From the NCBI GenBank assembly GCA_036971615.1, contig JAYKKR010000003.1, positions 62,001-126,000 on the forward strand: DNA of 64,000 bases. Direction: 5' to 3'. Below the pieces are notes generated by a model. The model was not told where the DNA came from. It saw only the letters and a program-made list of their open reading frames with translations, and ran no database searches. Of the stretch, positions 49,066-61,388 are shown one piece after another (the first letter of the stretch is position 1; each line of letters starts with the position of its first letter). The DNA comes from Amyloporia xantha (lineage: Eukaryota > Basidiomycota > Agaricomycetes > Polyporales > Adustoporiaceae). Position numbers and translations under genes: made by a program.

Positions 49066-50599
49066 ATGTTCTGCAAGGCATCTGTGCTTGCCGTCGCTCT
49101 CGCATTGCTCGCTTCCGCGAGCCCAGTGACTCGGGACGAGGGTATCCGTATACCCCTCCAGAAGCGTACCTCGTTGACGAAGAGCGATGGGACCTTCGAC
49201 CGCGAAGCTGCCATCAGGCAACAGGTCAAGGTTCAGAAGTGCGTCCTGCGTTCCGAACTTCCAATCACATGGCCTTAATTAACTGATCCGTTCACAGCAA
49301 GCACCGTCTGAACCTCATGGCGATCGACCGCAACATCGGCCTCGAGAACTACAACCCCGGCGCACACATCCCGCCCGCCGCGACGCTCCCGAAGTCTTTC
49401 AAGAAGCGCCAGTCGGAGGAACTCACGGACCAGGAGAACAACGCTGAGTGGACGGGCACGATATCCATCGGCACCCCTGGCCAGGACTTCACCATCGACT
49501 TCGACACCGGCTCGTCGGACCTGTGGGTCCCGTCGTCGTCCTGCAGTGGATGCCAGGCACAGCACTCGTACGACTCGTCGTCGTCTTCTACCAGCAAGGA
49601 ACAGAGTGGTACGTTCTCCATCCAGTACGGGGACGGATCGACTGCGTCAGGGCCTATTTTCACGGACGACGGTAAGCTCGTATCACAGCACTGGCAGTGT
49701 CATAGCTCAGTCAAGAACTTCTCCGTATGTAGTCAGTGTCGCGGGTGTGTCCGTGACAGGACAGTATCTGTCTGCGGTGACAAGCGAGACGGGTGATCTC
49801 GTCGGTGGCCCTAACGACGGGCTAATGGGCATGGCTTTCCCCGCCATCTCCCAGCTCGGACATGTACGTCTCGTCTCGCACCATACACCGCCTCAGCCTG
49901 ACACCCCTCCCACCAGGACCCCTTCTTCCAGACCGCCGTCGCGCAGAACGCCGTCTCGTCGGGCGTCTTCGGATTCAAGCTCTCGTCCAGCGGCGCGGCG
50001 CTCCAGCTCGGCGGGACCGACTCCTCGCTCTACTCGGGGTCGATCGAGTACCACGACCTCGCCTCGTCCGCCGGCTACTGGCAGATCGGCGGCGCGAGCG
50101 CGATCGTGAACGGCCAGACCGTCGTCTCGGATTTGGAGACGATCATCGACAGCGGCACGACGCTCATGTACGGCCCGTCCAGCTCCGTGAAGACGTTCTA
50201 CGCGAGCATCAGCGGCGCGCAGGAGTACGACTCGCAGAACGGCCTGTGGAGCTTCCCGTGCGACTCTGCCCCGACGGTTGCGTTCTCGTGGGGCGGAAAC
50301 ACCTGGACCATCAGCTCTGATGAGTACGTCGCGCGTTAGCTGGATTGGGCGTGGACAGTGACTGATGATATTGCAGCTTCAACCTCGGAACGACGAGCAA
50401 TGGCGACTGTCAGGGTGCCCTTGGCTCGGCGGACCTCGGCTTTGGCGACAACGTCTGGCTGCTCGGTGACACGTAAGTTCCGTATAGTATCAAGCGCACC
50501 ACCTGATTCTGATTCTGAACATCGCGCAGTCTCATGATGAACGTCTACACCGCTTTCTCGACTGCGAACAACGCTGTAGGGTTTGCTAAATTATCTTAA
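49066..50599 (+). CDS. secreted pepsin-like aspartic protease (A1 family)
   Basis: Six exons close exactly in phase: 49066-49238, 49298-49671, 49733-49863, 49917-50323, 50377-50472 and 50530-50599, giving 416 residues. Signal peptide 1-19 ([19 protein letters not shown]), propeptide to a KKR site at 93-95, mature enzyme thereafter. Catalytic aspartates are D127 in [12 protein letters not shown] and D304 in [12 protein letters not shown]; the flap region has [11 protein letters not shown] and the C-terminus ends [24 protein letters not shown], all as in polyporopepsin-type fungal acid proteases. Acts outside the cell at acidic pH, presumably for protein nutrition. Intact, with a clear TATA box; one of the best-supported genes in the window. 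Confidence 0.96.
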
Positions 50600-51084
50600 G
50601 GGAGCTGTCATGCAATGTTATGTCAGGAACGACTTTTTCTGTATTGCTAGTGATGCCTGCCGCGGCACGTTTTCGTCGTTGCGTTTGATTGCTCTTTTCA
50701 ATTGCTTTCTCGTGAACACGGCACAAGTGATCGAAATACCTGAGCAATATGTTATCTACGAAACCCAATAGGATGAAGCACGGGAATACCAGTATGCAGA
50801 TTTGGACGAGGATCACATGCAAGGACAGTAACTCGTGAAACATCCTGTCTCATTGACCGCCGTGGTATTCACGGATCTTGCAAGGCTGCAAGCAACTCAT
50901 CGAGGTGAATTGTGCATTCATGTGCATTTTTCTTGTATACTGCCGACTTAACCATACAATCGTCACCGAATCAAAGAGCGTCCTCAAGAGTAAAATCATG
51001 ATGCATAACCAAGTCCACCTCAAATAACATGTCCCGCATGCCTTAACGCGTATCGTGAGGAGCAAGGCCTAAATTGCCACTGCA
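50600..51084. other. intergenic between convergent genes
   Basis: The aspartic protease (+) and the P450 (-) end towards each other; 485 bp with no gene, presumably holding both 3' UTRs. Confidence 0.6.
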
Positions 51085-53921
51085 TCACACCGACGATCTC
51101 TGCCGGAAGAGCACCTCAGCGGTCCCGTCGGGCACCAGGCTCGTCCCGAACCATTTGTGTGCGGGAAGGACGCCTTCTTGCTCCATTCTGACATCGTATG
51201 TCACGACGACGTGGGCGAGCATCGCTTTGAGCTCATTTGCAGCGAAGAACCGGCCGGGACTGCTCAGGGAGACATCGAGGGAAGTCAGTCAATGCATCCT
51301 TTCGGCCAAGGATACCGAAATTCGAAGAGGAAAGAAAGAGGGACTAAGAAAAAGGGAAAACCCAAGTCGAACGAAGGGGCGAAACGAAGAATCACGCACC
51401 ACGCGTGCCGTCCGTGGCCGAAGGGTACATAGTCCACACTCGTGCTGACCATCTGGTGCTTCAAGCCTTCTCCGTCCATGTCGCGCATGTTCGAGAAACG
51501 GAAGGGGTCGAAGACCTCCGGATCTGGGTAGATGCTCTCGTCGTAGTGCATTGCGCGGGAGGGCGCTGAGACCGTTGTCCCTGCAGGGATAAATGTCCCG
51601 TCCGAGAAGCTGAAGTCCTTCAGTGCCTTGCGCGTGATCGACTCTAGTTGCGAAATGTGCGAGATGGGACGAGTAGTCAAAGACATCAGCGAATGGGGCG
51701 CGAGGTGTGTCAGAAAGGGACTGGAAGGAAGACAGCTGGCTCGGACGCACTTGCACCTAGCCCCATGTACCGCTGAGTCTCCTTTAGGAAACTGTCGACT
51801 TTGCGCATCTTGTTCATCGCCGTCTTCGTCCAACCCTCTTGTTGCACCAACTCCTCGACTTCCTCCCTGAGTGGCGCGATGTACTGCGGGTGCGCCGCGA
51901 GCAGGAAGAGCGCGTCCGTGAACGTCTGCAGAGAAGAGGTGCCCAGGCGAGATCAAGTGAGTAAGGGTGGTCAAGGGTCCATTTGAGAGACCGCTTTCGA
52001 TACGGAAAAAAGGACAAAAAACACGAGAAAACAGGGAAAGGGGCACGTACGAGCGAGGAGGTGTGTATCGCAGCGATATTGACTGTTAGCAGGCGCAGCA
52101 CGAGCGCGCGCACGGAGCGCTCCTCGCCCTTTGCCTCGTCCATGAGCCACTGCAGCATGTCATTCTGTGCGCGGCGTGAGCACCCAGCAGTCCATACGCA
52201 TCAGCTTCTGTCAGAAAAGGGAGCGCACCGGCTTGTCCGCCCAGTCCTTGCCATACTCCTCGCACATACGCATGCGCTCTTCAATGAGGGGAGAGAGGTA
52301 CGTGATGCCGCGTTCGATGCTCCTCGGGACGTTCGTCAGGAGACGACCGGCAATGCTGGAAATGGGGCACACAAAAGGTGAGCTCAATGAATTCAGGTCC
52401 TGAAGATACGACCAGCGCATTCTCCCTTCGCCAACACACACACAAAGTCTCCGCCAAGATTTGGGGCCAAGAAAAGACGAAACCACACTCACGGTTTCAA
52501 AAATGCGGGAAAGAGATTGATGATGCGCGCAGCCCAGAAGACATCGATTGTGAACTGCTTATTGAGCGCACAATAGTCCGCATTGCGGCCTGGTGGGCGT
52601 GATTTGGAAGAATTTGCATGATATCGAGTGGGTGTGAGGGGCGATCAATCAGGAGTGAGATGAGGGGGCGCAGGGGTCGAAGTCAGCGCATGAACAACCG
52701 AACGACAGAATTCAGAGGAGCGCGGATAGATGCATGAGAGCGTATCAATATGCGAGGATCGATATTAGGATGCATACGCGAGCGCCTCTGCCCTGCAACA
52801 TATAGCCCCACACGATGACGCCCGGCCGCGGACAATACAGGGGCCCTACGAAATGAAATCGCTTACATAGGGGAAGCCCGACGAACAGGCGGTTGCTCGT
52901 GCGAGCGACGATCTCCATGAGGGTGGGAGTGACACGGACGCGTGTCCATCCTGCGGAGAGGGGTGCGCGGGCTTTGTGTGTCGCGGTGCGGAGATAAAGA
53001 TGGAGGTGGTAGGGGTGTTAGCAGTGGGTATCCATGGGACAGAGACGGTGAGTTGATATCGACATTGAGATGTGGATCGCAGGCGGTGGCGGTGGCGGAT
53101 GTGATATTTGGTGTCAATGTGGGAAGTTGGAAGTTGGAGGCGGAGAGGCGGGGGGAAATCAGCGCACTGGACACGATATCCCTTCGGACCGAAGTCACTC
53201 ACTTTTGTCGGTCTTCCCCTCCACCTCAGCGCGAGCCACGCCGTCCGCGAACGCACAAACAATCTCGTCGCGAATGGCGGGAAAGAGGACAGGGAGCGCG
53301 CGGGTGAGCTGGGCGCGGATGATGGGGACGTGGTATGTATCGCGGTGAATAGAGGGCGCGAGGGTGTAGTCGACCGCGAGAGACTACGATCAACAGACAA
53401 GATCGATCGAAAGCATACACATCAGATCCAGATACATGTCACGCGCCACTCGCCACCGGGCAGAATGGGGGAACTCACGTCGTTAGTCGCCTCCGCAAAG
53501 GAGAGGACATCGTCGGGGGCGCGATGCAGCTCCTCGACAAGGCGAGGGCCGGAGACAAGAACGTGCCAGCCACTGATTTCAGCGTGCTTAAACGCACGGC
53601 CCTTATACTGCGCGGGCGCACGGGAAAGAGGTCAGTGAACACGACCCAAGGGTGATGGTAAACGGACCTTAGCGTAGCCTTCCTGTAGCACGGCGCCCCC
53701 ACGGACGATGTAGCGGAGCGCACCGACCCAGGCGAGCACGGGGAGAGAGGAACCGCCGACGGTTGGGATGTGGTGCAGCTACCGGGTCGGGTTTGGGTCA
53801 GTGGTGTCAGGAGCGGAAGCAGGGCGCGACGCACGTTACGCTTGCTGGGGCGCACGGCCGCCAGGAGGACGTAGAGGACGGGCAGCGCGAGCAGGGCGTA
53901 CGGTACGAGTGGGGAGTCCAT
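51085..53921 (-). CDS. cytochrome P450 monooxygenase
   Basis: Many short exons. Start MDSPLVPYALLALPVLYVLL at 53921 is the N-terminal ER membrane anchor. Next come a segment with SLPVLAWVGALRYIV, YKGRAFKHAEISGWHVLVSG (about 53600), DVLSFAEATND, DYTLAPSIHRDTYHVPIIRA (53375-53310), MEIVARTSNRLFVGLP (52920), FWAARIINLFPAF, an I-helix region with LLTVNIAAIHTSS (52090), the ExxR motif in FLKETQRYMGL (51790-51760), YPDPEVFDPFRFSNM, and the heme-binding FGHGRHACPGRF whose Cys codon is split by the intron 51260-51399. Last exon 51085-51259. It resembles the large polypore P450 families that use the AAIHTSS form of the oxygen-binding helix. Microsomal; substrate unknown. Nothing nearby suggests a metabolite cluster. 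No lesion seen; not every exon edge was fixed. Confidence 0.92.
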
Positions 53922-54958
53922 GGTGCAACTGAGAGATGGGAAGCCGCAGCCGAGGTCGCAGCTACTGAGCTCGTGCGAGCCATTCCCAGAGCGTGAGAGT
54001 GCTGCTTCGCTAGAAGACCAGCTTCTCCCCGCACCGTGTGCGTTGTCCAGGCCCGGCAAAAGGAGCTGCTTAGCACTGCTTCACGGAATCTGGAATTCCT
54101 CGAAGCCTGACTTCGGCCTTGACGTTGACTTCAGCGAGTATGCACCGCGCGTGCACATATCGTCATTCAGCGCTTCCGCACAGACCTGCTGTGTGTATTG
54201 GGTAGAATTACACGATCTGCTGTACCCTCTTGTCAACATGGTCTCCGTGTGTCAATCAATCAACTTACCTAAAGCTGTAGTGAACGACAGCCGGGTCTGC
54301 GCCGGCGATCCTGATTCCTGACGCTCGATCATTGGTACTGTATAAGACTTTTTACGTGATGCATCGACGATTTGAGCGTTAGGAGCGCAGACGCAGAGAA
54401 ACAAACACTTACGTATACAGAGCCACTCACCGATCAAAACATTCCCACTTACCGTTAGTCGCAGGAAAACGAGTATAAATGAACTGGAGCACTAAAACCC
54501 GACGTCTTCCTGTGTAATACACGTGGATTCCAGTCATTCGACTATTCGACGAGCTATTCATAGTAAATACGATGTAAGTCAGCCACATGGCATCGCCACT
54601 CGTTTCGCTGCCAGTGCACTGCGCCACAACATCTCCTCTTCACGAATCTGAGTAACATCAAGGGGGGTAACAGGATATTTGCCGATCTGCTCGAGAGATG
54701 GAGGCGACTGACCCTCTCTTAAAGTTATTTAGGTTAATGACGTGCACGTTCATCGAGTCGGGATTGTCATGGCGGTGAGCAGTTCACGTCTGGTGTTTGG
54801 CAATAGCCAACTTCGAATTTCGTTACTTTCATTGCATCTTCGCAATCGTCACGATTCCGTATACTGACGATGTCTCGAACATCTCGAGCATCTTTGCCTC
54901 AACGGTTATCTGTACGAAGCAGGGAGAAGCAAGTCCTTGTCACGACTCTACATCACTC
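53922..54958. other. intergenic
   Basis: Promoter side of the P450 gene up to the LINE tail. Short frames only; nothing recognised. Confidence 0.5.
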
Positions 54959-56160
54959 TTTTTTTTTTTTTTTTTTTTTTTTTAAATTCTCCGAATTTAT
55001 ACTCCATACTACTAAGTACATGTAGAGTGCCGGGTATAAATGGACTATGGGCTCCACGCCCTACTGTGGTCGCTTTCCAGAGCGGTCTGCAACCTGGGGC
55101 GGCGAAGCCGCCCTACCTTAACACCATACCATAACCGTCCCCGTAAGGCCGGTCCCCGGAGCGCACTCAGGGGGAACCCCGGTTAGAGGCTCCCACGCAC
55201 GCCCACAACCAAAGGCACTTCCACCTAAGGCTAGTAAAGGATGGGCGCCCGGTAAGGCATCTCGCCGCTAGGTGCCCTCTCCTCCACCCCTACAGTTTTC
55301 GGGGTAGAGAAGCAAGCTATTCATAATCTAACGATTGACCGCTAGGTGCAGGTGAAGGGGGATCCGATGCGATTATTTGCTCTCGAATCCCCCTCCACTC
55401 TTTCTGAATGTCTTCCGACGCCTTGAGCACGTCGTACCACTCAGTGAATTCATTGAACTCAGCGCTAAGCGCTTCCGTTGCATCTGGGTCTAGGTGGCGT
55501 TCATCATGGAATTTCTTCCAAGCCGCCACCCGTCCTTTAGTGTGGGCATGGAGCGTCGCATTCGCAAGCGAATGGTAATCTCCCTCCTCACGATCCTCGT
55601 GAGCCATAGATAGAATCTCAGCCCATTCGAATGTTGCCACCCAACTGTTTAGCCGGAGGAACTCCAATACGTCATCTTCTGTCCAGTGGCGCTGTGAGCG
55701 CCTCCTTCTTTCCTGATGACTTTCCTCTTGAGACGCAGGGGGTACCCACGCTCCTTTGGTGCGTATCCAGAATGGACACTCAAACAAGATGTGCTCCCGT
55801 GTTTCCGGGCCGTCACTGAGGCCACAAAGGCACTCAATGGGACCCGCTATGTTGAATCTCTCTCGGTATGCACCGCTAGGGAAATGATTTGTAAGGACTC
55901 GTGCTACTCGCGCTGTTTCCTTATTCGATTTTCCCACTCGCTTGAACAACCATGTGCGCTTGGCCGTGGCTGCATGCAAGGGATTTTCGGTGACCCACAA
56001 TTGGTTGCCCCTATATTTAGTGTTTTCCAAATCATTGGCTAACACATTCCATTTGGCCATCATGCGGGATTTAATCCGCTGGAGTGCCATTGAGTACGAA
56101 ACAAATTCAGGTTGTTCCGATTCTAGTGCCTCTTTCGCTAGTTTATCTACAACTGTATAC
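54959..56160 (-). mobile_element. 5'-truncated LINE (non-LTR retrotransposon)
   Basis: A run of 25 T at 54959-54983 is the poly(A) tail of a minus-strand insertion. Next to it lie a ~330-bp 3' UTR and the end of ORF2 (55317-56160). Upstream homology begins abruptly within the RNase H end (VVDKLAKEA), so about four fifths of a full element is missing, as is usual for LINEs. No convincing target duplication was found. The 5' limit is estimated. Confidence 0.83.
55317..56155 (-). pseudogene. LINE ORF2 C-terminal fragment
   Basis: About 280 codons from the end of the RNase H domain (DKLAKEALES) to the stop at 55317. Contains VLTNHFPSGAYRERFNI and the Cys/His motif CLCGLSDGPETREHILFECP typical of fungal LINE C-termini, followed by a charged region with FEWAEILS and WKKFHDERHLD. 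The frame is open and undamaged, which suggests a recent insertion; the reverse transcriptase and endonuclease parts are absent. Confidence 0.83.
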
Positions 56161-57029
56161 TACAAATCTTTTGAGACAATTATGGCTATTAAGCATGGCT
56201 CAAAATTGAGATTGATATGTGTCTCAGCACCTTATCTCAATTGACTCTAATCACTTGTAACCTAACAACCTAACTCAAGCATAGCAGGCATTGCAGTTGT
56301 CTTGATAACATAATAATTGTTTTGATGTCTTTTTCACACTAAGAGCTGGCTTTAGCTCATTGCTGCTCATGTCAGCTTGCTCATTCTAACCTGTTTATTT
56401 TGAGTATATAAATATCCTCACCTATCCTTCCAGATCCTTCATGTGTTATATTATCAATACAATTCTTGTAATTGAGTACAGAAGAATCTACAGCCTTATA
56501 CATTAAAGAATGTAAGCTGGGGTTTTGAATTGACCTCACCTCATGCTAGCTCAATGCAGTTGAATGCACTCTAGCTCACTCCAACTCATTCAAGCTCATT
56601 CAGGCTCACTGCTAGCACAACCTTAACCAGCAGGAAAAATCATTTTTGCTGTTAAATAAAACCAACAATATGTTTTAGAAACTTACAATCCAGCCTTATA
56701 AAGCAAAGTGTTTAAGCCATTCATGCTGAATGAAAATTTTACAATCAACTACAAGAAGAAAAGACAACAATGTCAAGTAGGAATAGCCACAAGCATCATC
56801 AAATGCCAAATTTTCCTGGTATACTTTATGTACTTAACTGTCAAAATTGTACTTATTATTCAATTTGAGACACATTTAAGGCCATTTCTACAATGTCTAA
56901 GTAAAAAGATTCTCTTATTGCACTTATTTTGATCTTGCTACACTTATGTGTCTCAATGGCAAATAACAAAATATGTACAATAAGTCAAATTGGACATCTC
57001 CTGATTAGTTTTCATTGCAGCCTTATACA
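56161..57029. other. AT-rich region with diffuse AGCTCA motifs
   Basis: No gene. Around 56545-56620 there are degenerate AGCTCANTC-like units (AGCTCACTCCAACTCATTC..), perhaps a remote, decayed relative of the 10-bp repeats further right. Confidence 0.5.
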
Positions 57030-59300
57030 TTAAGATAAGCCAGACTGAGCCAGACTGAGCCAGACTGAGCCATACTGAGCCATACTGAGCCATACTGAGC
57101 CACACTGAGCCACACTGAGCCAGATTGAGCCAGATTGAGCTGGATTGTACCCATGCTGTTTGAGGTAGTCTTGGTGTACCTTCAGATCGAACTGCTTATA
57201 ATGAGGTCTAGTATCCAAAGGAATCCTAGCATTGAATATATTGAAAACAAAATAAAGACCACTTGCAATGTGGGCATGCATGTTATTACTAGTAGCATCT
57301 TGTGATGAGCTGAGATAAGCCAGAGTGAGCCACACTGAGCTGGACTGAGCCATACTGAGCCATACTGAGCTGGACTGAGCTGGACTGAGCAAAATTGAGC
57401 CACACTGAGCCAGCTTGAGCCAGCTTGAGCCAGCCTAAGCCAGCCTGAGCCACACTGAGCCACACTGAGCCAGATTGAGCTGGATTGTACCCATGCTGTT
57501 TGAGGTAGTCTTGGTGTACCTTCAGATCGAACTGCTTATAATGAGGTCTAGTATCCAAAGGAATCCTAGCATTGAATATATTGAAAACAAAATAAAGACC
57601 ACTTGCAATGTGGGCATGCATGTTATTACTAGTAGCATCTTGTGATGAGCTGAGATAAGCCAGAGTGAGCCACACTGAGCTGGACTGAGCCATACTGAGC
57701 CATACTGAGCTGGACTGAGCTGGACTGAGCAAAATTGAGCCACACTGAGCCAGCTTGAGCCAGCTTGAGCCAGCCTAAGCCAGCCTGAGCCACACTGAGC
57801 CACACTGAGCCAGATTGAGCTGGATTGTACCCATGCTGTTTGAGGTAGTCTTGGTGTACCTTCAGATCGAACTGCTTATAATGAGGTCTAGTATCCAAAG
57901 GAATCCTAGCATTGAATATATTGAAAACAAAATAAAGACCACTTGCAATGTGGGCATGCATGTTATTACTAGTAGCATCTTGTGATGAGCTGAGATAAGC
58001 CAGAGTGAGCCACACTGAGCTGGACTGAGCCATACTGAGCCATACTGAGCTGGACTGAGCTGGACTGAGCAAAATTGAGCCACACTGAGCCAGCTTGAGC
58101 CAGCTTGAGCCAGCCTAAGCCAGCCTGAGCCACACTGAGCCACACTGAGCCAGATTGAGCTGGATTGTACCCATGCTGTTTGAGGTAGTCTTGGTGTACC
58201 TTCAGATCGAACTGCTTATAATGAGGTCTAGTATCCAAAGGAATCCTAGCATTGAATATATTGAAAACAAAATAAAGACCACTTGCAATGTGGGCATGCA
58301 TGTTATTACTAGTAGCATCTTGTGATGAGCTGAGATAAGCCAGAGTGAGCCACACTGAGCTGGACTGAGCCATACTGAGCCATACTGAGCTGGACTGAGC
58401 TGGACTGAGCAAAATTGAGCCACACTGAGCCAGCTTGAGCCAGCTTGAGCCAGCCTGAGCCAGACTGAGCCAGACTGAGCCATACTGAGCCACACTGAGC
58501 CACACTGAGCCAGATTGAGCTGGATTGTACCCATGCTGTTTGAGGTAGTCTTGGTGTACCTTCAGATCGAACTGCTTATAATGAGGTCTAGTATCCAAAG
58601 GAATCCTAGCATTGAATATATTGAAAACAAAATAAAGACCACTTGCAATGTGGGCATGCATGTTATTACTAGTAGCATCTTGTGATGAGCTGAGATAAGC
58701 CAGAGTGAGCCACACTGAGCTGGACTGAGCCATACTGAGCCATACTGAGCTGGACTGAGCTGGACTGAGCAAAATTGAGCCACACTGAGCCAGCTTGAGC
58801 CAGCTTGAGCCAGCTTGAGCCAGCCTGAGCCAGACTGAGCCAGACTGAGCCATACTGAGCCACACTGAGCCACACTGAGCCAGATTGAGCTGGATTGTAC
58901 CCATGCTGTTTGAGGTAGTCTTGGTGTACCTTCAGATCGAACTGCTTATAATGAGGTCTAGTATCCAAAGGAATCCTAGCATTGAATATATTGAAAACAA
59001 AATAAAGACCACTTGCAATGTGGGCATGCATGTTATTACTAGTAGCATCTTGTGATGAGCTGAGATAAGCCAGAGTGAGCCAGAGTGAGCCACACTGAGC
59101 CACACTGAGCCACACTGAGCTGGACTGGGCCAGACTGAGCCGGACTGAGCTGGACTGAGTCAGACTGAGCCAGATGGAGCTGAACTGTACCCATGCTGTT
59201 TGAAATAGTGTAGTTGTACTTGCAGATCAAACTGCATATAATGGAGTCTAGTATCCAATGCAATTTTAGCATTGGATATCTTGAAACCAGATATGTCACA
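57030..59300. repeat. macrosatellite: 340-370-bp units built on a 10-bp motif
   Basis: Six near-identical units plus one diverged end copy. The anchor TGGATTGTAC occurs at 57141, 57481, 57821, 58161, 58521 and 58891 (spacings 340, 340, 340, 360, 370), with a diverged TGAACTGTAC at 59171. Each unit has a conserved non-repetitive core of ~165 bp and a run of 10-bp repeats of the form GAGCCACACT/GAGCCAGCTT; the 20- and 30-bp length differences are whole multiples of the 10-bp motif. Because 10 bp shifts frame each time, minus-strand translation gives long but meaningless open frames with a 10-residue period. Confidence 0.97.
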
Positions 59301-60061
59301 ATTTGACAATAAGGGTTCTTTTTTATCTGTTGTTAAGATTTCCTTGAATCTTTCATCTTACTGTTCACTTGTTCCATTCTCATGTGTAACCATGGCTCAC
59401 TGTACTATACTTAGCGTGTGACTGCTATACCTCCTTGCTTCCTCACTGCCTCATCATTATGTGCAACCATGACTCACTTTCACACCATACAGTCACTATA
59501 GCCTATTCTGGAGGGAGAGATATGGGTGAAATTCTTATTACTTTGTAAGAAGGGCGGACATTGGCCAATGCCATCGCTATAGCCTCATCAGGAAAAACCC
59601 CTTTGGCCCTAGGTTCACCTAGGAGTGACCTAGGCTGCCCTAGGGCACTCAGAGCACCCAGAGCACTCAGAGCACTCAGAGCAACCCAGGTTGCTTTCAG
59701 AGAAAAGTTATTTAGGTTTTGGAACCCAGGTTGACCTCAGTCACGTCTCAGATTGATCCCAAGCTGAATCTGAGAGCTACCTCAGTCAGACCTCAGTCAG
59801 ACCTTAGATTGTCCCAAGCAGACCTTGCATGCATCTCAACGCACCCTAAGAGTTACCTCAGGATAGGCCTCAATCGCTTCATATCTCTCATATTCTTTCA
59901 GGTTGATTTCAGTCTACTCTCAGAACACTCCGAAGCTTATGCAAGACAACTTGGGAATAGATTGCAATATAAAGAATGACACGATTAATCAAATCAAATC
60001 TCAGATGAATCCAAGCAGTGACCAGCGAGAAAGTAAAAAGTAAATGTGTCGCCTATGACAG
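59301..60061. other. repeat-rich intergenic region
   Basis: Contains a direct-repeat copy (59476-59592) and short runs of CTCAGAGCAC and ACCTCAGTCAG units at 59645-59690 and 59780-59800. No gene. Confidence 0.5.
59476..59592 (+). repeat. direct repeat flanking the DUF6532 gene, left copy
   Basis: About 115 bp beginning CACACCATACAGTCACTATA, followed by GAGAGATATGGGTGAAATT; matches 61269-61387 in the same orientation with roughly 10-15% differences. Confidence 0.85.
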
Positions 60062-60870
60062 TCATTCATCTCTGCCCTCATCTCTGCCAAGCCCAGCCTT
60101 GGCCTCTAACAGGGCAAAGTTCAGATCGTCAAGGTTGTCATTATCAACGGCCAGATGTAAATGCGCCTTGTTCACAGATGTCCTGCGCAAACTTGAATGT
60201 CAGAAAATAGATATGTTAAAGGCATGAACTTACACAATATCCGTAAACATATCCATCTGAAGCATAGTGATCCAGTTAGGACTGCCTTTTTCCACTTTGA
60301 GCCAGGCCTTCCAGTTTGCGTGATATCTATACAGATATTCTTGTCAGCCATGAGGATGTGAAACACTGAGCGCAACTACCTTGTACTCATGATATCATCA
60401 CTGAAGGATATCTGACGTTGTATGCCTGTCTCAAATTCCATGATTGCGCATTCCACCTGCCAGTGTGTTCCAATCAGTTAAGGCATTAACATATTAGTAC
60501 ATGAAGAAACCCCATACCGCTGTGACCACAAGCACAATGATACGCCCAAAGACCATCTTCTGAGAAACCATCTTCTGATACGCACGTACATCTGCCTTAC
60601 CCCTTCCAAACCATTGTTGACGAATGATATCTGTGAGAATAGGATGTGAAAAGGGCTGCTGACGATCAACGGTCGGATCCTGTTGACAACATTGTCATGA
60701 GTCTATGATTTGAGAATTATATTTATGCTCACCGCAATCTCCATTCCACCGTACATGAAGTTGGACTTTTCCAGCAGCCAGCGAACAGTATTTTGCACAG
60801 TAGCAGCTAGCGTCTGAGGCGTGATGCCATAATGACCATTGATCTTGAGTTTGCTTTTGCTTTTGAGATC
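60062..60870 (-). CDS. DUF6532 domain protein, 5' end unresolved
   Basis: Five exons in consistent phase: 60870-60733, 60679-60518, 60456-60380, 60326-60234 and 60182-60062, giving 196 residues. Recognisable are QTLAATVQNTVRWLLEKSNF, the DUF6532 signature PFSHPILTDIIRQQWF, IIVLVVTAV joined to VECAIMEFETG, and YHANWKAWLKVEKGSP; it ends LGRDEGRDE. The first exon seen starts at a splice acceptor, so at least one exon should lie right of 60870, but I could not find it and the minisatellite starts at 61389; the gene may be truncated. DUF6532 proteins are numerous in Agaricomycetes, function unknown, often in repeat-rich places. Confidence 0.7.
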
Positions 60871-61268
60871 CTGTAACGTGCCGTTACATATCTATTCAAT
60901 TATATTCCATTATATTATTATAATCCCTTATCCTAGGCTTATATGCCCTTATCATCTATATTTACATATGTTTGTGTGCCAGCACATATGCCACCATCTA
61001 TTTCCTTTCTAAGACTAACACTTCTTTCATATCAACACCTATGTATGCATACTGTAGACACTCTCTGGAATAGAGATTGGGTGCAGCACATATCAGGTGT
61101 GAGTGAGAGAAGTATATTTGTTACAGATCCCCTCGCAGTGCAGTCATACCGTATCCAGCCTATGGCACGCATCAGTTAATATATGTTGAAAAAGGATTCA
61201 TGAAATAAACTTAATGTAAGTGATGAGATTATCCCGCAAGTCGACATTAGTGTTAGCTTCCTCCACCC
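60871..61268. other. no recognised gene
   Basis: AT-rich upstream region of the DUF6532 gene; may contain its missing first exon. A tandem TATTCCATTATATTATTATA-like AT stretch is at about 60895-60925. Confidence 0.4.
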
Positions 61269-61387
61269 CTCTTCACACCATACAGTCACTATAGCCTACT
61301 CTATAGGGAGAGATATGGGTGAAATTTTTATTACTTAGTAAGGAGAGCGGACGTCGGCCGACGCCATCGCTATAGCCTGCAGTGCAG
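61269..61387 (+). repeat. direct repeat flanking the DUF6532 gene, right copy
   Basis: Partner of 59476-59592, same orientation; joins directly to the 87-bp minisatellite. Its last part contains CGGCCGA-type sequence that resembles the start of the 87-bp unit. Confidence 0.85.
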
Positions 61388-61388
61388 G

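Noticed and set aside
57969..58904. 311-codon minus-strand frame of WLSLAQ-type repeats
   Set aside because: Arises from 10-bp repeats read in rotating frames; repeats between units stay open in several frames at once.
57030..59300. Regularly spaced repeats as a CRISPR-like array
   Set aside because: Eukaryotic context, 340-bp period, and the 'spacers' are identical; it is a satellite.
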